Assembly (NCBI RefSeq): GCF_006065315.1
Contig: NZ_CP040749.1
Location: forward strand, 1,626,501 to 1,690,500
Length of the DNA stretch: 64,000 nucleotides
Origin: Aureibaculum algae
GTDB lineage: Bacteria; Bacteroidota; Bacteroidia; Flavobacteriales; Flavobacteriaceae
Direction of reading: 5' to 3'
Under the pieces are notes generated by a model, which had not been told where the DNA came from, made no database searches, and was given only the letters and a program-made list of their open reading frames with translations. Every line of letters starts with the position of its first letter. Position 1 is the stretch's first letter. Below, piece after piece: positions 17,928-26,389 of the stretch. The position numbers and the translations under genes were made by a program.

Positions 17928-20462
17928 ATGAAAAAAAAAATACTCCTCAGTCTAATTGTTCTCATTTGTCATTTCTCCTTTTCTCAATCTAAATCACCTA
18001 ATGAATTTTTGGGTTACGAACTTGGAGATCGTTTTACAAGGCATCATCAAGTAGTAGATTATTTTAATCATATTGCTAACGAAAATGAAAATGTTAAACT
18101 TATTAAGTACGGCGAAACATATGAAAATCGCTCACTACAGTTGGCATTTATTACAGCACCAAAGAATTTTTCTAAATTAGAGAGTATAAGAACCAATCAT
18201 TTGAAATCAATAGGTCTTTTAGAAGGCGAAGCTACGAAAGACATTGCGATTGTTTGGTTAAGTTATAACGTGCATGGAAACGAGTCTGTTAGTACAGAGG
18301 CGGCCATGAAAACCTTATATGCTTTAGTAGATCCAAAAAATACGGAAACAAAAAAATGGTTAGAAAATACCATTGTAATTATAGATCCTTGTATCAATCC
18401 TGATGGTCGTGAGCGTTATGTAAATTGGTATAATCAATATCAAAACAAACCCTATAATACAAATCCAGATTCAAAAGAGCATCACGAACCTTGGCCTGGA
18501 GGAAGAGCAAATCATTATTTATTTGATTTGAATAGAGATTGGGCATGGTCATCACAAGTAGAAACGCAATCACGACTTAAACAATATAATAAATGGATGC
18601 CACATGTTCATGTAGATTTTCATGAGCAAAGTGTTAACAATCCTTATTATTTTGCTCCTGCAGCAGAACCGTACCATGAGGTAATAACCAATTTTCAACG
18701 AGAATTTCAAGTAGCAATTGGAACAAATCATGCTAAGTATTTCGATAAAAATGGTTGGTTGTATTTTACGAAAGAGGTATTTGATTTGTTATATCCTAGC
18801 TATGGCGATACTTATCCATTGTACAATGGAGCTATAGGTATGACCTATGAGCAAGGAGGAAGTGGAAGAGCAGGATTAGGAATTACAACTGCAGATGAAG
18901 ACGTTTTAACATTAAAAGATAGAATTGCACATCACTATACAACCGGAATATCGACAATAGAAATGACGTCGTTAAATGCTGATAAATTACAAGAAGAATT
19001 TATTACCTATTTTAAGAATGCTAGAAATAATCCAAAAGGTAAATACAAAAGTTATGTAGTTAGTGGTAAAAACGATAAAGATAAAATTAACAGTTTAAAA
19101 GAGTTATTAGATCGTCATCAAATAAAATATGGTTGGTCTACCACTTCCAATTCTGTAAAGGCATATGATTATCAAAGTAACAAAACGAGATCTGTAAAAA
19201 TTAGTTCAAGAGACATTGTAATAAACACAAATCAGCCTAAATCTAATTTTATAAATGCATTGTTTGAGCCTCAAACTAAAATTGTAGATTCATTAACTTA
19301 TGATATTACAGCATGGGCATTACCGTATAGTAGAGGATTGGAGACCTATGCTTTAAGTAGTCCGCTGGCATCGGAATCTGTTTCTGAAGATGTGAAAGGA
19401 GCACGTCCGGTCGGAGTAGAAAATCCTTATGCTTATTTAGCAAAATGGAATAGTACCACAGATGTTTCGTTTTTGTCATTTTTATTACAACATAAAGTGA
19501 AAGTTAGGTTTTCTCAATTGGCTTTTTCGGTTGAAGGCAAAAAATATGATGCAGGAACTTTAATAATTACACGTAGAGGTAACGAAAAGTTAGGTGAAAA
19601 ATTTGATGAAATTGTTAGTGAAGCTACACAAAAGTTTGATAGAGTAGTAACAGGCGTTGCTACAGGTTTGGTTTCTGAAGGTAAAGATTTTGGCTCTAGT
19701 TCGGTAAGTTATTTAAAAGCTCCAAAAATAGCAGTGCTATCTGGAGATGGAGTTTCATCATTAGGGTTTGGAGAAGTTTGGCACTTTTTTGAACAACAAA
19801 TTAAATATCCAATAACGGTTTTGGATACGGACTATTTTGGACGAATAAATTTAGATAAATATGACGTTCTCGTTTTACCTAGTGGTTCATATGGGAGTGT
19901 TTTAAATAAGGAGAAATTGAGTGAGCTTAAAAAATGGGTTCAAAGTGGAGGTAGAATAGTAGCCATTGATAGAGCTCTAAATACATTTGCAGATAGTGAC
20001 GATTTTGGTTTGGCTACATTTAAAGATGAGGATGATAAAAAAGAAAATGAGAAAGCGGATAAAGAATGGAAAGAAAAATTAATTTTAGAGGATTATGACA
20101 ATTTAGAAAGACAGTCTTTATCTAATATTATAACAGGAAGTATCTTTAAAGCATCAATGGATAATACTCATCCGCTTGGTTTTGGTTACCAAAAAAGCTA
20201 TCATACATTACGTTTAAATAGCAACCATTACACCTATTTAAAAGATGGTGGTAATGTAAGTGTTATAAAAAGCAAGAATGATTTAGTGAGTGGTTTTGCA
20301 GGAGTTAATGCCCTGAAAAATATTGACGAATCATTAGTGTTTGGTGTAGAAGATAAGGGTAGAGGAGCTGTAATTTATTTGGCTGATAATCCTTTATTCA
20401 GAAGCTTTTGGGAAAATGGAAAGTTGGTGTTTTGTAATGCCATTTTTATGGTAGGACAATAA
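17928..20462 (+). CDS. Exported M14 family zinc metallopeptidase
   Basis: This large secreted carboxypeptidase-like enzyme has a signal peptide (1-19). The M14 zinc motif HxxE is at H116-E119 (VHGNES), the substrate-binding NPDGRERY follows, and the third zinc ligand is in HVDFHEQS (about residue 231). The likely catalytic glutamate is in MTYEQGG (about 306). The remaining roughly 450 residues form a C-terminal region that includes a glutamine-amidotransferase-like segment (about 600-660, VLVLPSGSYG). The length of 844 is typical of the Bacteroidetes M14 subgroup. It probably digests peptides in the periplasm or at the cell surface. Confidence 0.92.
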   Translation: MKKKILLSLIVLICHFSFSQSKSPNEFLGYELGDRFTRHHQVVDYFNHIANENENVKLIKYGETYENRSLQLAFITAPKNFSKLESIRTNHLKSIGLLEGEATKDIAIVWLSYNVHGNESVSTEAAMKTLYALVDPKNTETKKWLENTIVIIDPCINPDGRERYVNWYNQYQNKPYNTNPDSKEHHEPWPGGRANHYLFDLNRDWAWSSQVETQSRLKQYNKWMPHVHVDFHEQSVNNPYYFAPAAEPYHEVITNFQREFQVAIGTNHAKYFDKNGWLYFTKEVFDLLYPSYGDTYPLYNGAIGMTYEQGGSGRAGLGITTADEDVLTLKDRIAHHYTTGISTIEMTSLNADKLQEEFITYFKNARNNPKGKYKSYVVSGKNDKDKINSLKELLDRHQIKYGWSTTSNSVKAYDYQSNKTRSVKISSRDIVINTNQPKSNFINALFEPQTKIVDSLTYDITAWALPYSRGLETYALSSPLASESVSEDVKGARPVGVENPYAYLAKWNSTTDVSFLSFLLQHKVKVRFSQLAFSVEGKKYDAGTLIITRRGNEKLGEKFDEIVSEATQKFDRVVTGVATGLVSEGKDFGSSSVSYLKAPKIAVLSGDGVSSLGFGEVWHFFEQQIKYPITVLDTDYFGRINLDKYDVLVLPSGSYGSVLNKEKLSELKKWVQSGGRIVAIDRALNTFADSDDFGLATFKDEDDKKENEKADKEWKEKLILEDYDNLERQSLSNIITGSIFKASMDNTHPLGFGYQKSYHTLRLNSNHYTYLKDGGNVSVIKSKNDLVSGFAGVNALKNIDESLVFGVEDKGRGAVIYLADNPLFRSFWENGKLVFCNAIFMVGQ

Positions 20463-20567
20463 ATTAATCCTGTCATTTGGAGCATAATTCAATGCAGCTA
20501 AGTACCTCTTGATTTTTGAATAAAGAATATTAAAAATAATTAATATAAATAGCGAATAACGAACATT

Positions 20568-21875
20568 ATGGATACATCCCCGTTTATAACCAATGACACT
20601 ATTGTCTTTGGACTTTTAATGTTAGCATTAGGTTTTATTTTTTACACATCTTCAAAAAAACAAGGTTTTTGGTCAAAATTCTACGCGATAGTTCCTGCAT
20701 TATTTGTAGCCTATATGTTACCAGCGGTATTTACAACAGCGGGTTTAATTGCTCCAGAATGGCAAACAGTTTCTGACAATGGAACGGTAACAGAGCACAG
20801 TACAAGTTTATATTATATGTCTAGTCGTTACTTATTACCTGCTGCTTTAGTTTTAATGACACTGAGCATTGATTTAAAAGCCGTTTTTAACCTAGGTTGG
20901 AAAGCTTTAGTTATGTTTTTTACAGGTACTGTTGGAATTATCATTGGGGGACCAATCGCCATTTTAGTAATTTCAATATTTTCACCTGAAACTGTTGGCG
21001 GTGCAGGTCCAGATGCCGTATGGAGAGGTTTAGCGACGTTAGCAGGAAGCTGGATTGGTGGTGGAGCGAATCAAACGGCAATGTTAGAAATTTACGGTTT
21101 CAATCAGAAATTATATGGCGGAATGGTATTTGTAGATATTGTGGTTGCTAATGTTTGGATGGCCATAGTACTTATCGGTATTGGTAAGTCTAAACGTATT
21201 GATAAATGGTTAAAAGCTGATACTTCAGCCATAGAAAGCTTAAAGGAAAAAGTTTCCAACTATTCAGCGGAAATTGAAAGAAATCCGAGTTTAAATGATC
21301 TCATGATAATGGCAGCTATAGCTTTTGGTACGGTAAGTTTTGCTCATTTTGGTGCTGGTTATTTGGCTGATTTTTTCTCAAATGTTGTTAAAGGAATTGA
21401 AAATCCAACTACAAAGAATGTCTTTACTTTTTTAGATTCAGAATTTTTCTGGATGATTAGTTTATCAACGATTATTGCTATACTATTATCATTTACAAAA
21501 GCAAAAAATTATGAAGGAGCTGGTGCAAGTAAATTTGGGAGCGTCTTTATTTATATTTTAGTAGCGTCCATTGGTATGAAAATGGACTTAACTCAAATTT
21601 TTGAAAATTTAGGACTGTTAGCCATTGGGTTTGTTTGGATGACAATTCACGCGGCACTTTTAATATTGGTAGCCAAGTTAATTAGAGCTCCTTATTTCTT
21701 TTTGGCGGTAGGTAGTCAAGCAAATGTAGGTGGTGCGGCATCTGCACCCATAGTGGCTTCGGCCTTTCATCCGTCATTAGCAACAGTTGGGGTTTTGTTA
21801 GCTGTATTTGGCTATGCGGTGGGTACGGTTGGGGCTATTGCATGTACCATCTTAATGCAAATTGTTGCTCAGTAA
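20568..21875 (+). CDS. DUF819 family membrane protein (YjcL-like)
   Basis: This 435-residue protein of about ten to twelve membrane helices belongs to the DUF819 family. Typical segments are GGGANQTAM after the first helices and GSQANVGGAASAPIVASAF near the C-terminus, arranged as two related halves. The function of the family is not established; it resembles secondary carriers. It follows the M14 peptidase by 105 bases on the same strand, so uptake of peptidase products is possible, but that is inference. Confidence 0.88.
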   Translation: MDTSPFITNDTIVFGLLMLALGFIFYTSSKKQGFWSKFYAIVPALFVAYMLPAVFTTAGLIAPEWQTVSDNGTVTEHSTSLYYMSSRYLLPAALVLMTLSIDLKAVFNLGWKALVMFFTGTVGIIIGGPIAILVISIFSPETVGGAGPDAVWRGLATLAGSWIGGGANQTAMLEIYGFNQKLYGGMVFVDIVVANVWMAIVLIGIGKSKRIDKWLKADTSAIESLKEKVSNYSAEIERNPSLNDLMIMAAIAFGTVSFAHFGAGYLADFFSNVVKGIENPTTKNVFTFLDSEFFWMISLSTIIAILLSFTKAKNYEGAGASKFGSVFIYILVASIGMKMDLTQIFENLGLLAIGFVWMTIHAALLILVAKLIRAPYFFLAVGSQANVGGAASAPIVASAFHPSLATVGVLLAVFGYAVGTVGAIACTILMQIVAQ

Positions 21876-22000
21876 AAAGTTGCTATTGTTGAGACTGATT
21901 AAATTAGAAAAGAGGATTCCTATATTATGACTCTAACTTTTTTTTGACAGAATTCTGAATACTTTGTACGTAATACTTTAGAACATTAAGTAAAGACCAC

Positions 22001-22008
22001 TATATTTG
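22001..22008 (+). promoter_or_regulatory. Bacteroidetes -7 promoter box for the DUF4369 lipoprotein
   Basis: TATATTTG, followed by C as in many Bacteroidetes promoters, matches TAnnTTTG, 26 bases before ATG 22034. Confidence 0.68.
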
Positions 22009-22033
22009 CATCCGAAAATTTTAGCTTAATTCA

Positions 22034-22729
22034 ATGAAAAATACAATTGTTATTGCCTTAGTTACTTTGTTATTTGTAGCATGTGGAAAGAAATCTGAAA
22101 ACACGATGATCGTGCAAGGAAAGATTAAAGATATGAAAAAAGGTACCCTATATCTTCAAAAACAAAATGATTCAATATTTGTTGTTGTCGATTCAATAGC
22201 ACTTGACGGTACAGATACGTTTACACTTTCCTGTGATGTTGAAAGTCCTCAAATGTATTTTCTATCCTTGGATAAGTCGCCAAGTAAAGAAATTGCATTC
22301 TTTGGCGAAAAAGGGACTATAACAATCAATACTAGATTAGATAAATTTAATTTTGCTGCAGAGGTTAATGGCTTAAGCAATCAAAAACTGCTGAATGAGT
22401 ATAATGAAATTAAAAATAAGTACAGCGGAAAACGATTGGATTTATTAAAGGCTGATTTTGAAGCGAAAAGAGATAATGATACAGTAAGAATAGACTCAGT
22501 ATCAAATGCTATTCATAGGTTATTAAAAAGCAGATATAGATATGCTATAAATTTCGCTATCAACAATGGTGATAAAGAAGTGGCTCCATTTGTTGCGTTA
22601 ACTGAATTTAGTGACGCAAATATTGTTTGGATTGACAGCGTTAATAACAGTCTAACTCAAGAAATTAAGGACTCTAAGTATGGCAAAATACTTAGCGACT
22701 TTATAAAGGAGAGAAAGAAAAGTAATTAG
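22034..22729 (+). CDS. DUF4369 domain lipoprotein
   Basis: The signal peptide ends in a lipobox (LLFVAC, C17), so the protein is lipid-anchored. The N-terminal half has the DUF4369 pattern (VQGKIKDMKKGTLYLQK, then VVVDSIALDG and FFGEKGTITI). In many Bacteroidetes proteins this domain precedes a thioredoxin-like domain of the AhpC/TSA or TlpA type. Here the C-terminal half is a helical region and lacks a CxxC thioredoxin motif, so it is a stand-alone DUF4369 protein of unknown function. Confidence 0.82.
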   Translation: MKNTIVIALVTLLFVACGKKSENTMIVQGKIKDMKKGTLYLQKQNDSIFVVVDSIALDGTDTFTLSCDVESPQMYFLSLDKSPSKEIAFFGEKGTITINTRLDKFNFAAEVNGLSNQKLLNEYNEIKNKYSGKRLDLLKADFEAKRDNDTVRIDSVSNAIHRLLKSRYRYAINFAINNGDKEVAPFVALTEFSDANIVWIDSVNNSLTQEIKDSKYGKILSDFIKERKKSN

Positions 22730-22825
22730 GAATTACAACGTATTTATGTTTTGGTGTCGCAAGTAAAAATTCACTGCTCTTTTTAAAGTTGGAGAATTGA
22801 ACTATTATATCTTCGGCGAGCTCGT

Positions 22826-23626
22826 CTAAAATCTATTATCTCCATCTAATAAGTCACCAATACCGCCTAAGATACTACCTTCACCCTTACTTTTACCACC
22901 AGTTCTTGGTACAGAAGCTATAATTCTGCCAGCTAATCTGCTGAAAGGTAAAGATTGCACATATACAGTTCCAGGACCTGTTAGGGTTGCAAAGAACAAG
23001 CCTTCACCACCAAAAACGGTGTTTTTAATACCTCCAATAAATTCAATATCATAATTAATATTTTGGGTAAAGCCAACGAGACAACCCGTATCTACTTTTA
23101 ATTTTTCTCCAGCACGTAATTCTTTTTTAGAAACCGTACCACCTGCATGCATAAATGCCATACCATCACCTTCTAATTTTTGCATAATAAACCCTTCACC
23201 TCCAAATAAGCCTCTGCCTAGTTTCTTAGAAAATTCTATTCCAACAGAAACGCCCTTGGCTGCACATAAGAAGGCATCTTTTTGACAAATGAATTTTTCA
23301 TTAAAATTGGTTAAATCGAGTGGAATAATTTTGCCAGGATAAGGTGAAGCGAATGAAACTTTCTTTTTGCCTTGTTCTGCATTCATAAAAACGGTCATAA
23401 ACAAACTCTCTCCGGTAAGCAGTCGTTTTCCTGCTGAAAATAATTTACCCAACACACCTTCTGTTTGTCCAGAACCATCACCAAAAATAGTATCCATTTT
23501 AATACCGTTATCCATCATCATAAAACTTCCGGCTTCAGCAACAACAGCTTCTTGCGGGTCTAGTTCTATTTCTACGTATTGCATTTCTTCTCCGTAAATG
23601 GTATAATCTATTTCGTGTGATGTCAT
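22826..23626 (-). CDS. TIGR00266/AIM24 family protein
   Basis: This 266-residue soluble protein has the all-beta AIM24/TIGR00266 fold signature. It begins ITSHEIDY-like (MTSHEIDYTIYGEEMQYVEI) and contains EAGSFMMMD, GEGFIMQKLEGDG, LRVDTG-like KVDTGCLVGF and GGIKNTVFGGEGLFFATLTG. The C-terminal GxGSxLGG segment is also present. The biochemical role is unknown; related proteins have been linked to membrane organisation. It is a single gene on the minus strand next to the DUF559 repeat field. Confidence 0.88.
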   Translation of the reverse strand: MTSHEIDYTIYGEEMQYVEIELDPQEAVVAEAGSFMMMDNGIKMDTIFGDGSGQTEGVLGKLFSAGKRLLTGESLFMTVFMNAEQGKKKVSFASPYPGKIIPLDLTNFNEKFICQKDAFLCAAKGVSVGIEFSKKLGRGLFGGEGFIMQKLEGDGMAFMHAGGTVSKKELRAGEKLKVDTGCLVGFTQNINYDIEFIGGIKNTVFGGEGLFFATLTGPGTVYVQSLPFSRLAGRIIASVPRTGGKSKGEGSILGGIGDLLDGDNRF

Positions 23627-23732
23627 TGTGTTTAGATTTAAAGTATGGTTATTAAAATTACAAAAATCTTTGGTAATTGTATGTATAGGTAGTGTTTTAG
23701 GTCAAATTGTTACAGTGAGTGAGGGAATTAAT

Positions 23733-23925
23733 TGAAGAATTAGATGGTGAAGTGCATATCATTACTCTTGCCGAGGAGTATGATGCCAAAAGAGCACGCT
23801 ATTTAATTGAATTAGCGTATACAGTAATTCGTTTCGAAAATAAAATGGTTTTTGATTATTTACCTTCTGTATTACGAGAGATTAGAAATAATTTTAAACC
23901 TTCTGAAATTTGGCTGGTGTTATAA
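23733..23925 (+). pseudogene. Truncated DUF559 endonuclease fragment
   Basis: The open frame matches the C-terminal half of the intact DUF559 protein at 24525-24899, from ELDGEVH to the end. It lacks the N-terminal half with the first catalytic acid. The stop codon that ends the intact copy (TAG) reads TGG here, adding three residues. The left edge at about 23733 is a sharp loss of similarity. It is a dead remnant of the same element. Confidence 0.8.
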
Positions 23926-24281
23926 AAAACTATCCCTCCGATCACGCAAAAGCGTGATCACCTCCCTTTGCACAAGGGAGGAGCCAGCTACGATTTATGG
24001 TTTGTTGAGATGATTATTTATTTAACTAGAAATGTACACCCTATTAAATCTTGTCTTAAGCATAGGTTAGAAGCCAGATACTTTTTGTATTGTATAGCTA
24101 AAAATTTGTTTGCAATTAGTTCCTCACTTTGCACAAGGGAGGAGCCAGATACGATTTGTGTTTTGTTTAGGTGATTATTTTTTTAACTAGAGATGTACAC
24201 CCTATTAAATCTTGTCTTAAGTGCACGTTTCGAACCAGGTACTATTTGAATTTTATTGACTGAAACTTTATTTGCAATTAT
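23733..24281. repeat. Direct repeat, copy 1 (offset exactly 986 bp from copy 2)
   Basis: This segment matches 24719-25267 at a constant offset of 986 bp, with scattered substitutions and no net indel at any of four checked anchor points. It contains the 3' half of a DUF559 gene, the right-hand palindromic end repeat (23930-23981) and about two tandem units of 161 bp. The units are marked by the palindromes at 23961-23981 and 24122-24142. Confidence 0.85.
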
Positions 24282-24295
24282 TTGAACTCTTATCC

Positions 24296-24340
24296 AAAGT
24301 GAGGTGTCTTAGCTATAAAGTCAAGGAAGTGGATAAAAAA
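24296..24340. repeat. Degenerate copy of the left-end palindromic repeat
   Basis: The segment AAAGTGAGGTGTCTTAGC and the following GTCAAGGAAGTGGATA align with the left end at 24463-24503 with several mismatches. It looks like the eroded left end of a further copy of the DUF559 element and lies between the two duplicated segments. Confidence 0.5.
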
Positions 24341-24510
24341 GCTATCTCCCCCTTTCTTCTTTGAAATACAAAATTCATTCCCCTCTGTGTACAAGATGCT
24401 AACCAGATACTATATGAATTTTATAGCTAAAACTTTATTTCGAATTAGTTCCTCCCTTGTGCAAAGGGAGGTGTGCTGACTTTTTGGTCAGGACGGAGGG
24501 ATAGTTTCTT

Positions 24511-24518
24511 TATATTTG
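24511..24518 (+). promoter_or_regulatory. Bacteroidetes -7 promoter box for the DUF559 gene
   Basis: TATATTTG lies just inside the left inverted repeat and only six bases before ATG 24525, so the transcript would be nearly leaderless. Confidence 0.6.
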
Positions 24519-24524
24519 TATTAA

Positions 24525-24899
24525 ATGAATAACAAAAACGGTCATAATAATAAAAGGTTAAAAAGTTTAAGAAAAAAACTGAGATTAAACTTAACTCCTG
24601 CAGAGGCTTTCTTGTGGAAACACCTTAAAGGTAAACAACTTGACGCTAAAAAGTTTGTAAAACAACACAGTATTGGAAATTATATAGTTGATTTTTATTG
24701 TGCCTCTGAGAAATTAATTATTGAATTAGATGGTGAAGTGCATTACAATCCTACTGCAGAAGAATATGATGCTAACAGAACACGCTATTTAAATGAATTA
24801 GCGTACACTGTAATTCGTTTCGAAAATAAAATGGTTTTTGATTATTTACCTTCTGTATTACGAGAGATTAGAAATAATTTTAAACCTTCTGAAATTTAG
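24525..24899 (+). CDS. DUF559 (very-short-patch-repair-like) endonuclease
   Basis: This 124-residue protein has the DUF559/VSR-like restriction-endonuclease fold: an N-terminal basic helix (RLKSLRKKLRLNLTPAEAFLW) and the core KQHSIGNYIVDFYC. The latter carries the acid D56. IELDGEVH follows with E67 and D69 and then H73, giving a PD-(D/E)xK-type site. The C-terminal RLNELAYTVIRFEN-like segment and VLREI helix complete the family pattern. Its cellular role is not known. It sits inside paired structured inverted repeats, and its 3' half is duplicated 986 bp upstream, suggesting it travels with or acts on this repeat. Confidence 0.88.
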   Translation: MNNKNGHNNKRLKSLRKKLRLNLTPAEAFLWKHLKGKQLDAKKFVKQHSIGNYIVDFYCASEKLIIELDGEVHYNPTAEEYDANRTRYLNELAYTVIRFENKMVFDYLPSVLREIRNNFKPSEI

Positions 24900-25267
24900 C
24901 TGGTGTTATAAAAAACTATCCCTCCGATCACGCAAAAGCGTGATCACCTCCCTTTGCACAAGGGAGGAGCCAGCTACGATTTATGGTTTGTTGAGATGAT
25001 TATTTATTTAACTAGAAATGTACACCCTATTAAATCTTGTCTTAAGCATAGGTTAGAAGCCAGATACTTTTTGTATTGTATAGCTAAAAATTTGTTTGCA
25101 ATTAGTTCCTCCCTTTGCACAAGGGAGGAGCCATATACGATTTGTGTTTTGTTTAAATGATTATTCTTTTAACTAGAGATGTAGACCCTATTCAATATTG
25201 TCTTAAGTACACGTTTCGAACCAGATACTATTTGTAATTTATTGACTGAAACTTTATTTGCAATTAA
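24719..25267. repeat. Direct repeat, copy 2
   Basis: This is the partner of 23733-24281. It begins inside the intact DUF559 gene and continues through the right inverted repeat and two 161-bp tandem units, whose palindromes are at 24947-24967 and 25108-25128. A third, degenerate palindrome lies at 25270-25294, one period further. The flanking unit sequence includes the conserved blocks GATGTACACCCTATTAAAT-like and GCAATTAGTTCCTCCC-like. The rest of the 433-base gap before ddl holds no gene. Confidence 0.85.
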
Positions 25268-25332
25268 TTCCTCCTTTGCTTGATACAAAGGGAGCATGCT
25301 ATCTTATTTGTAAGGGAAAAATGAAACGAGTT

Positions 25333-26304
25333 TTAACTTAAAGCCTCCTCAATAGCATTTCCAAATAAATCAGTTAAAGAAATACCTGCTACTTTTGCTT
25401 GCATTGGTAATAAACTTTCAGTGGTTAAACCAGGAACCGTATTTATTTCTAAAAAATAAGGTTCGTCACCAATAAAGATATATTCAGCTCTCGAAAAACC
25501 TTTCATACCTAAAACTTTATAAACATGTGCTGCAGCCGCATTTACATTCTGTAATTTTTGTTCTGAAATACGTGCAGGAGTAATCTCTTGACTTTTACCT
25601 AAATATTTGGCCTCATAATCGAAAAAATCATTTTCTGTAACAATTTCCGTTGGTGCCAACACTTTTACTTTTCCTTCATATTCTATAACACCAATAGAAA
25701 CTTCGGTACCATCTAAAAAAGATTCAATTAAAATTTCAGAATCTTCTTTAAAAGCAGTTTTTAAAGCTTCAGTGAGCTGCTCCTTTTTCGAAACTTTAGA
25801 AATTCCAAAACTGGAACCCGCATTATTAGGTTTTACAAAACAAGGTAATCCTACTTTTTTAAATATGGCATCTTCATTTATGGTATCACCTTCATTTAAA
25901 TATATGGAAGTTGCCGTTTTAATACCGTAGGCTTTTACCACACTTAAAGTATCACGCTTATTAAAGGTCAATGCCATTTGATAAAAAGGTGCGGAAGTAT
26001 GTTTAATCCCTAACAATTTGAAATAGGCTAGAATCACACCATTTTCTCCAGGGTTACCATGAATGGCGTTAAAAACACAATCAAAAGTGATTTTTTTTCC
26101 GTTAATTTCAGTAGAAAAATCATGCTTGTTAATTGGGTATTCGGTGCTGTTATCATCTAACGCTACCCATTTTTCTTTTAAAATATGAACACGAAAAGGG
26201 CTGTAATGATCCCTGTTTAGGTTATTAAAAACTACATTTCCACTTTTTAAAGAAATTTCCACTTCGGAGGAATAGCCTCCCATAATAATAGCTATATTCT
26301 GCAT
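25333..26304 (-). CDS. ddl: D-alanine--D-alanine ligase
   Basis: Ddl joins two D-alanines with ATP to supply peptidoglycan precursor synthesis in the cytosol. The N-terminus MQNIAIIMGGYSSEVEIS, the ATP-grasp core (PCFVKPNNAGSSFGISKV) and the C-terminal EINTVPGLTTESLLP are diagnostic. The frame is open to 26382, but ATG 26304 gives the canonical N-terminus and lies 17 bases after a TACTTTTG promoter box. At 323 residues it has normal length. The gene is divergent from the PASTA/RluD operon. Together with the VanX-type dipeptidase at 12 kb, the window covers both making and cutting of D-Ala-D-Ala. Confidence 0.95.
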   Translation of the reverse strand: MQNIAIIMGGYSSEVEISLKSGNVVFNNLNRDHYSPFRVHILKEKWVALDDNSTEYPINKHDFSTEINGKKITFDCVFNAIHGNPGENGVILAYFKLLGIKHTSAPFYQMALTFNKRDTLSVVKAYGIKTATSIYLNEGDTINEDAIFKKVGLPCFVKPNNAGSSFGISKVSKKEQLTEALKTAFKEDSEILIESFLDGTEVSIGVIEYEGKVKVLAPTEIVTENDFFDYEAKYLGKSQEITPARISEQKLQNVNAAAAHVYKVLGMKGFSRAEYIFIGDEPYFLEINTVPGLTTESLLPMQAKVAGISLTDLFGNAIEEALS

Positions 26305-26321
26305 TCTAATAATTTGATAAA

Positions 26322-26329
26322 CAAAAGTA
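26322..26329 (-). promoter_or_regulatory. Bacteroidetes -7 promoter box for ddl
   Basis: On the minus strand the bases read TACTTTTG, matching TAnnTTTG, 17 bases before ATG 26304. This decides the ddl start. Confidence 0.6.
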
Positions 26330-26362
26330 TCAAAAAAACAGATAGCTTTTTTCTTTTTTGTG

Positions 26363-26370
26363 TAAGTTTG
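26363..26370 (+). promoter_or_regulatory. Bacteroidetes -7 promoter box for PASTA/RluD operon
   Basis: TAAGTTTG matches TAnnTTTG and lies 19 bases before ATG 26390. It is divergent from the ddl promoter, and the two boxes are only 33 bases apart. Confidence 0.6.
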
Positions 26371-26389
26371 TAATGTTAACAAAACATTT

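Larger units (their letters stand above)
24451..24967 (+). mobile_element. DUF559 nuclease gene bracketed by structured inverted repeats
   Basis: The 23 bases at 24451-24473 are the exact reverse complement of 24945-24967. The 11 bases at 24494-24504 are the exact reverse complement of 24916-24926. Between these conserved blocks each end holds a different short hairpin: CTGAC/GTCAG on the left and ATCACGC/GCGTGAT on the right. The outer block is itself a palindrome (CCTCCCTT to AAGGGAGG). Together the ends enclose one gene with its own promoter, giving a 517-bp unit resembling a MITE- or REP-like mobile element. No target-site duplication is clear, and no transposase is encoded. Confidence 0.65.

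Noticed and set aside
23719..23925. Second functional DUF559 gene
   Set aside because: The fragment lacks the N-terminal half with one of the predicted active-site acids and begins at a break in the duplication.
23733..25294. CRISPR array
   Set aside because: Repeats are 161 bp units with palindromes rather than 25-40 bp repeats with unique spacers, and no cas gene is present.
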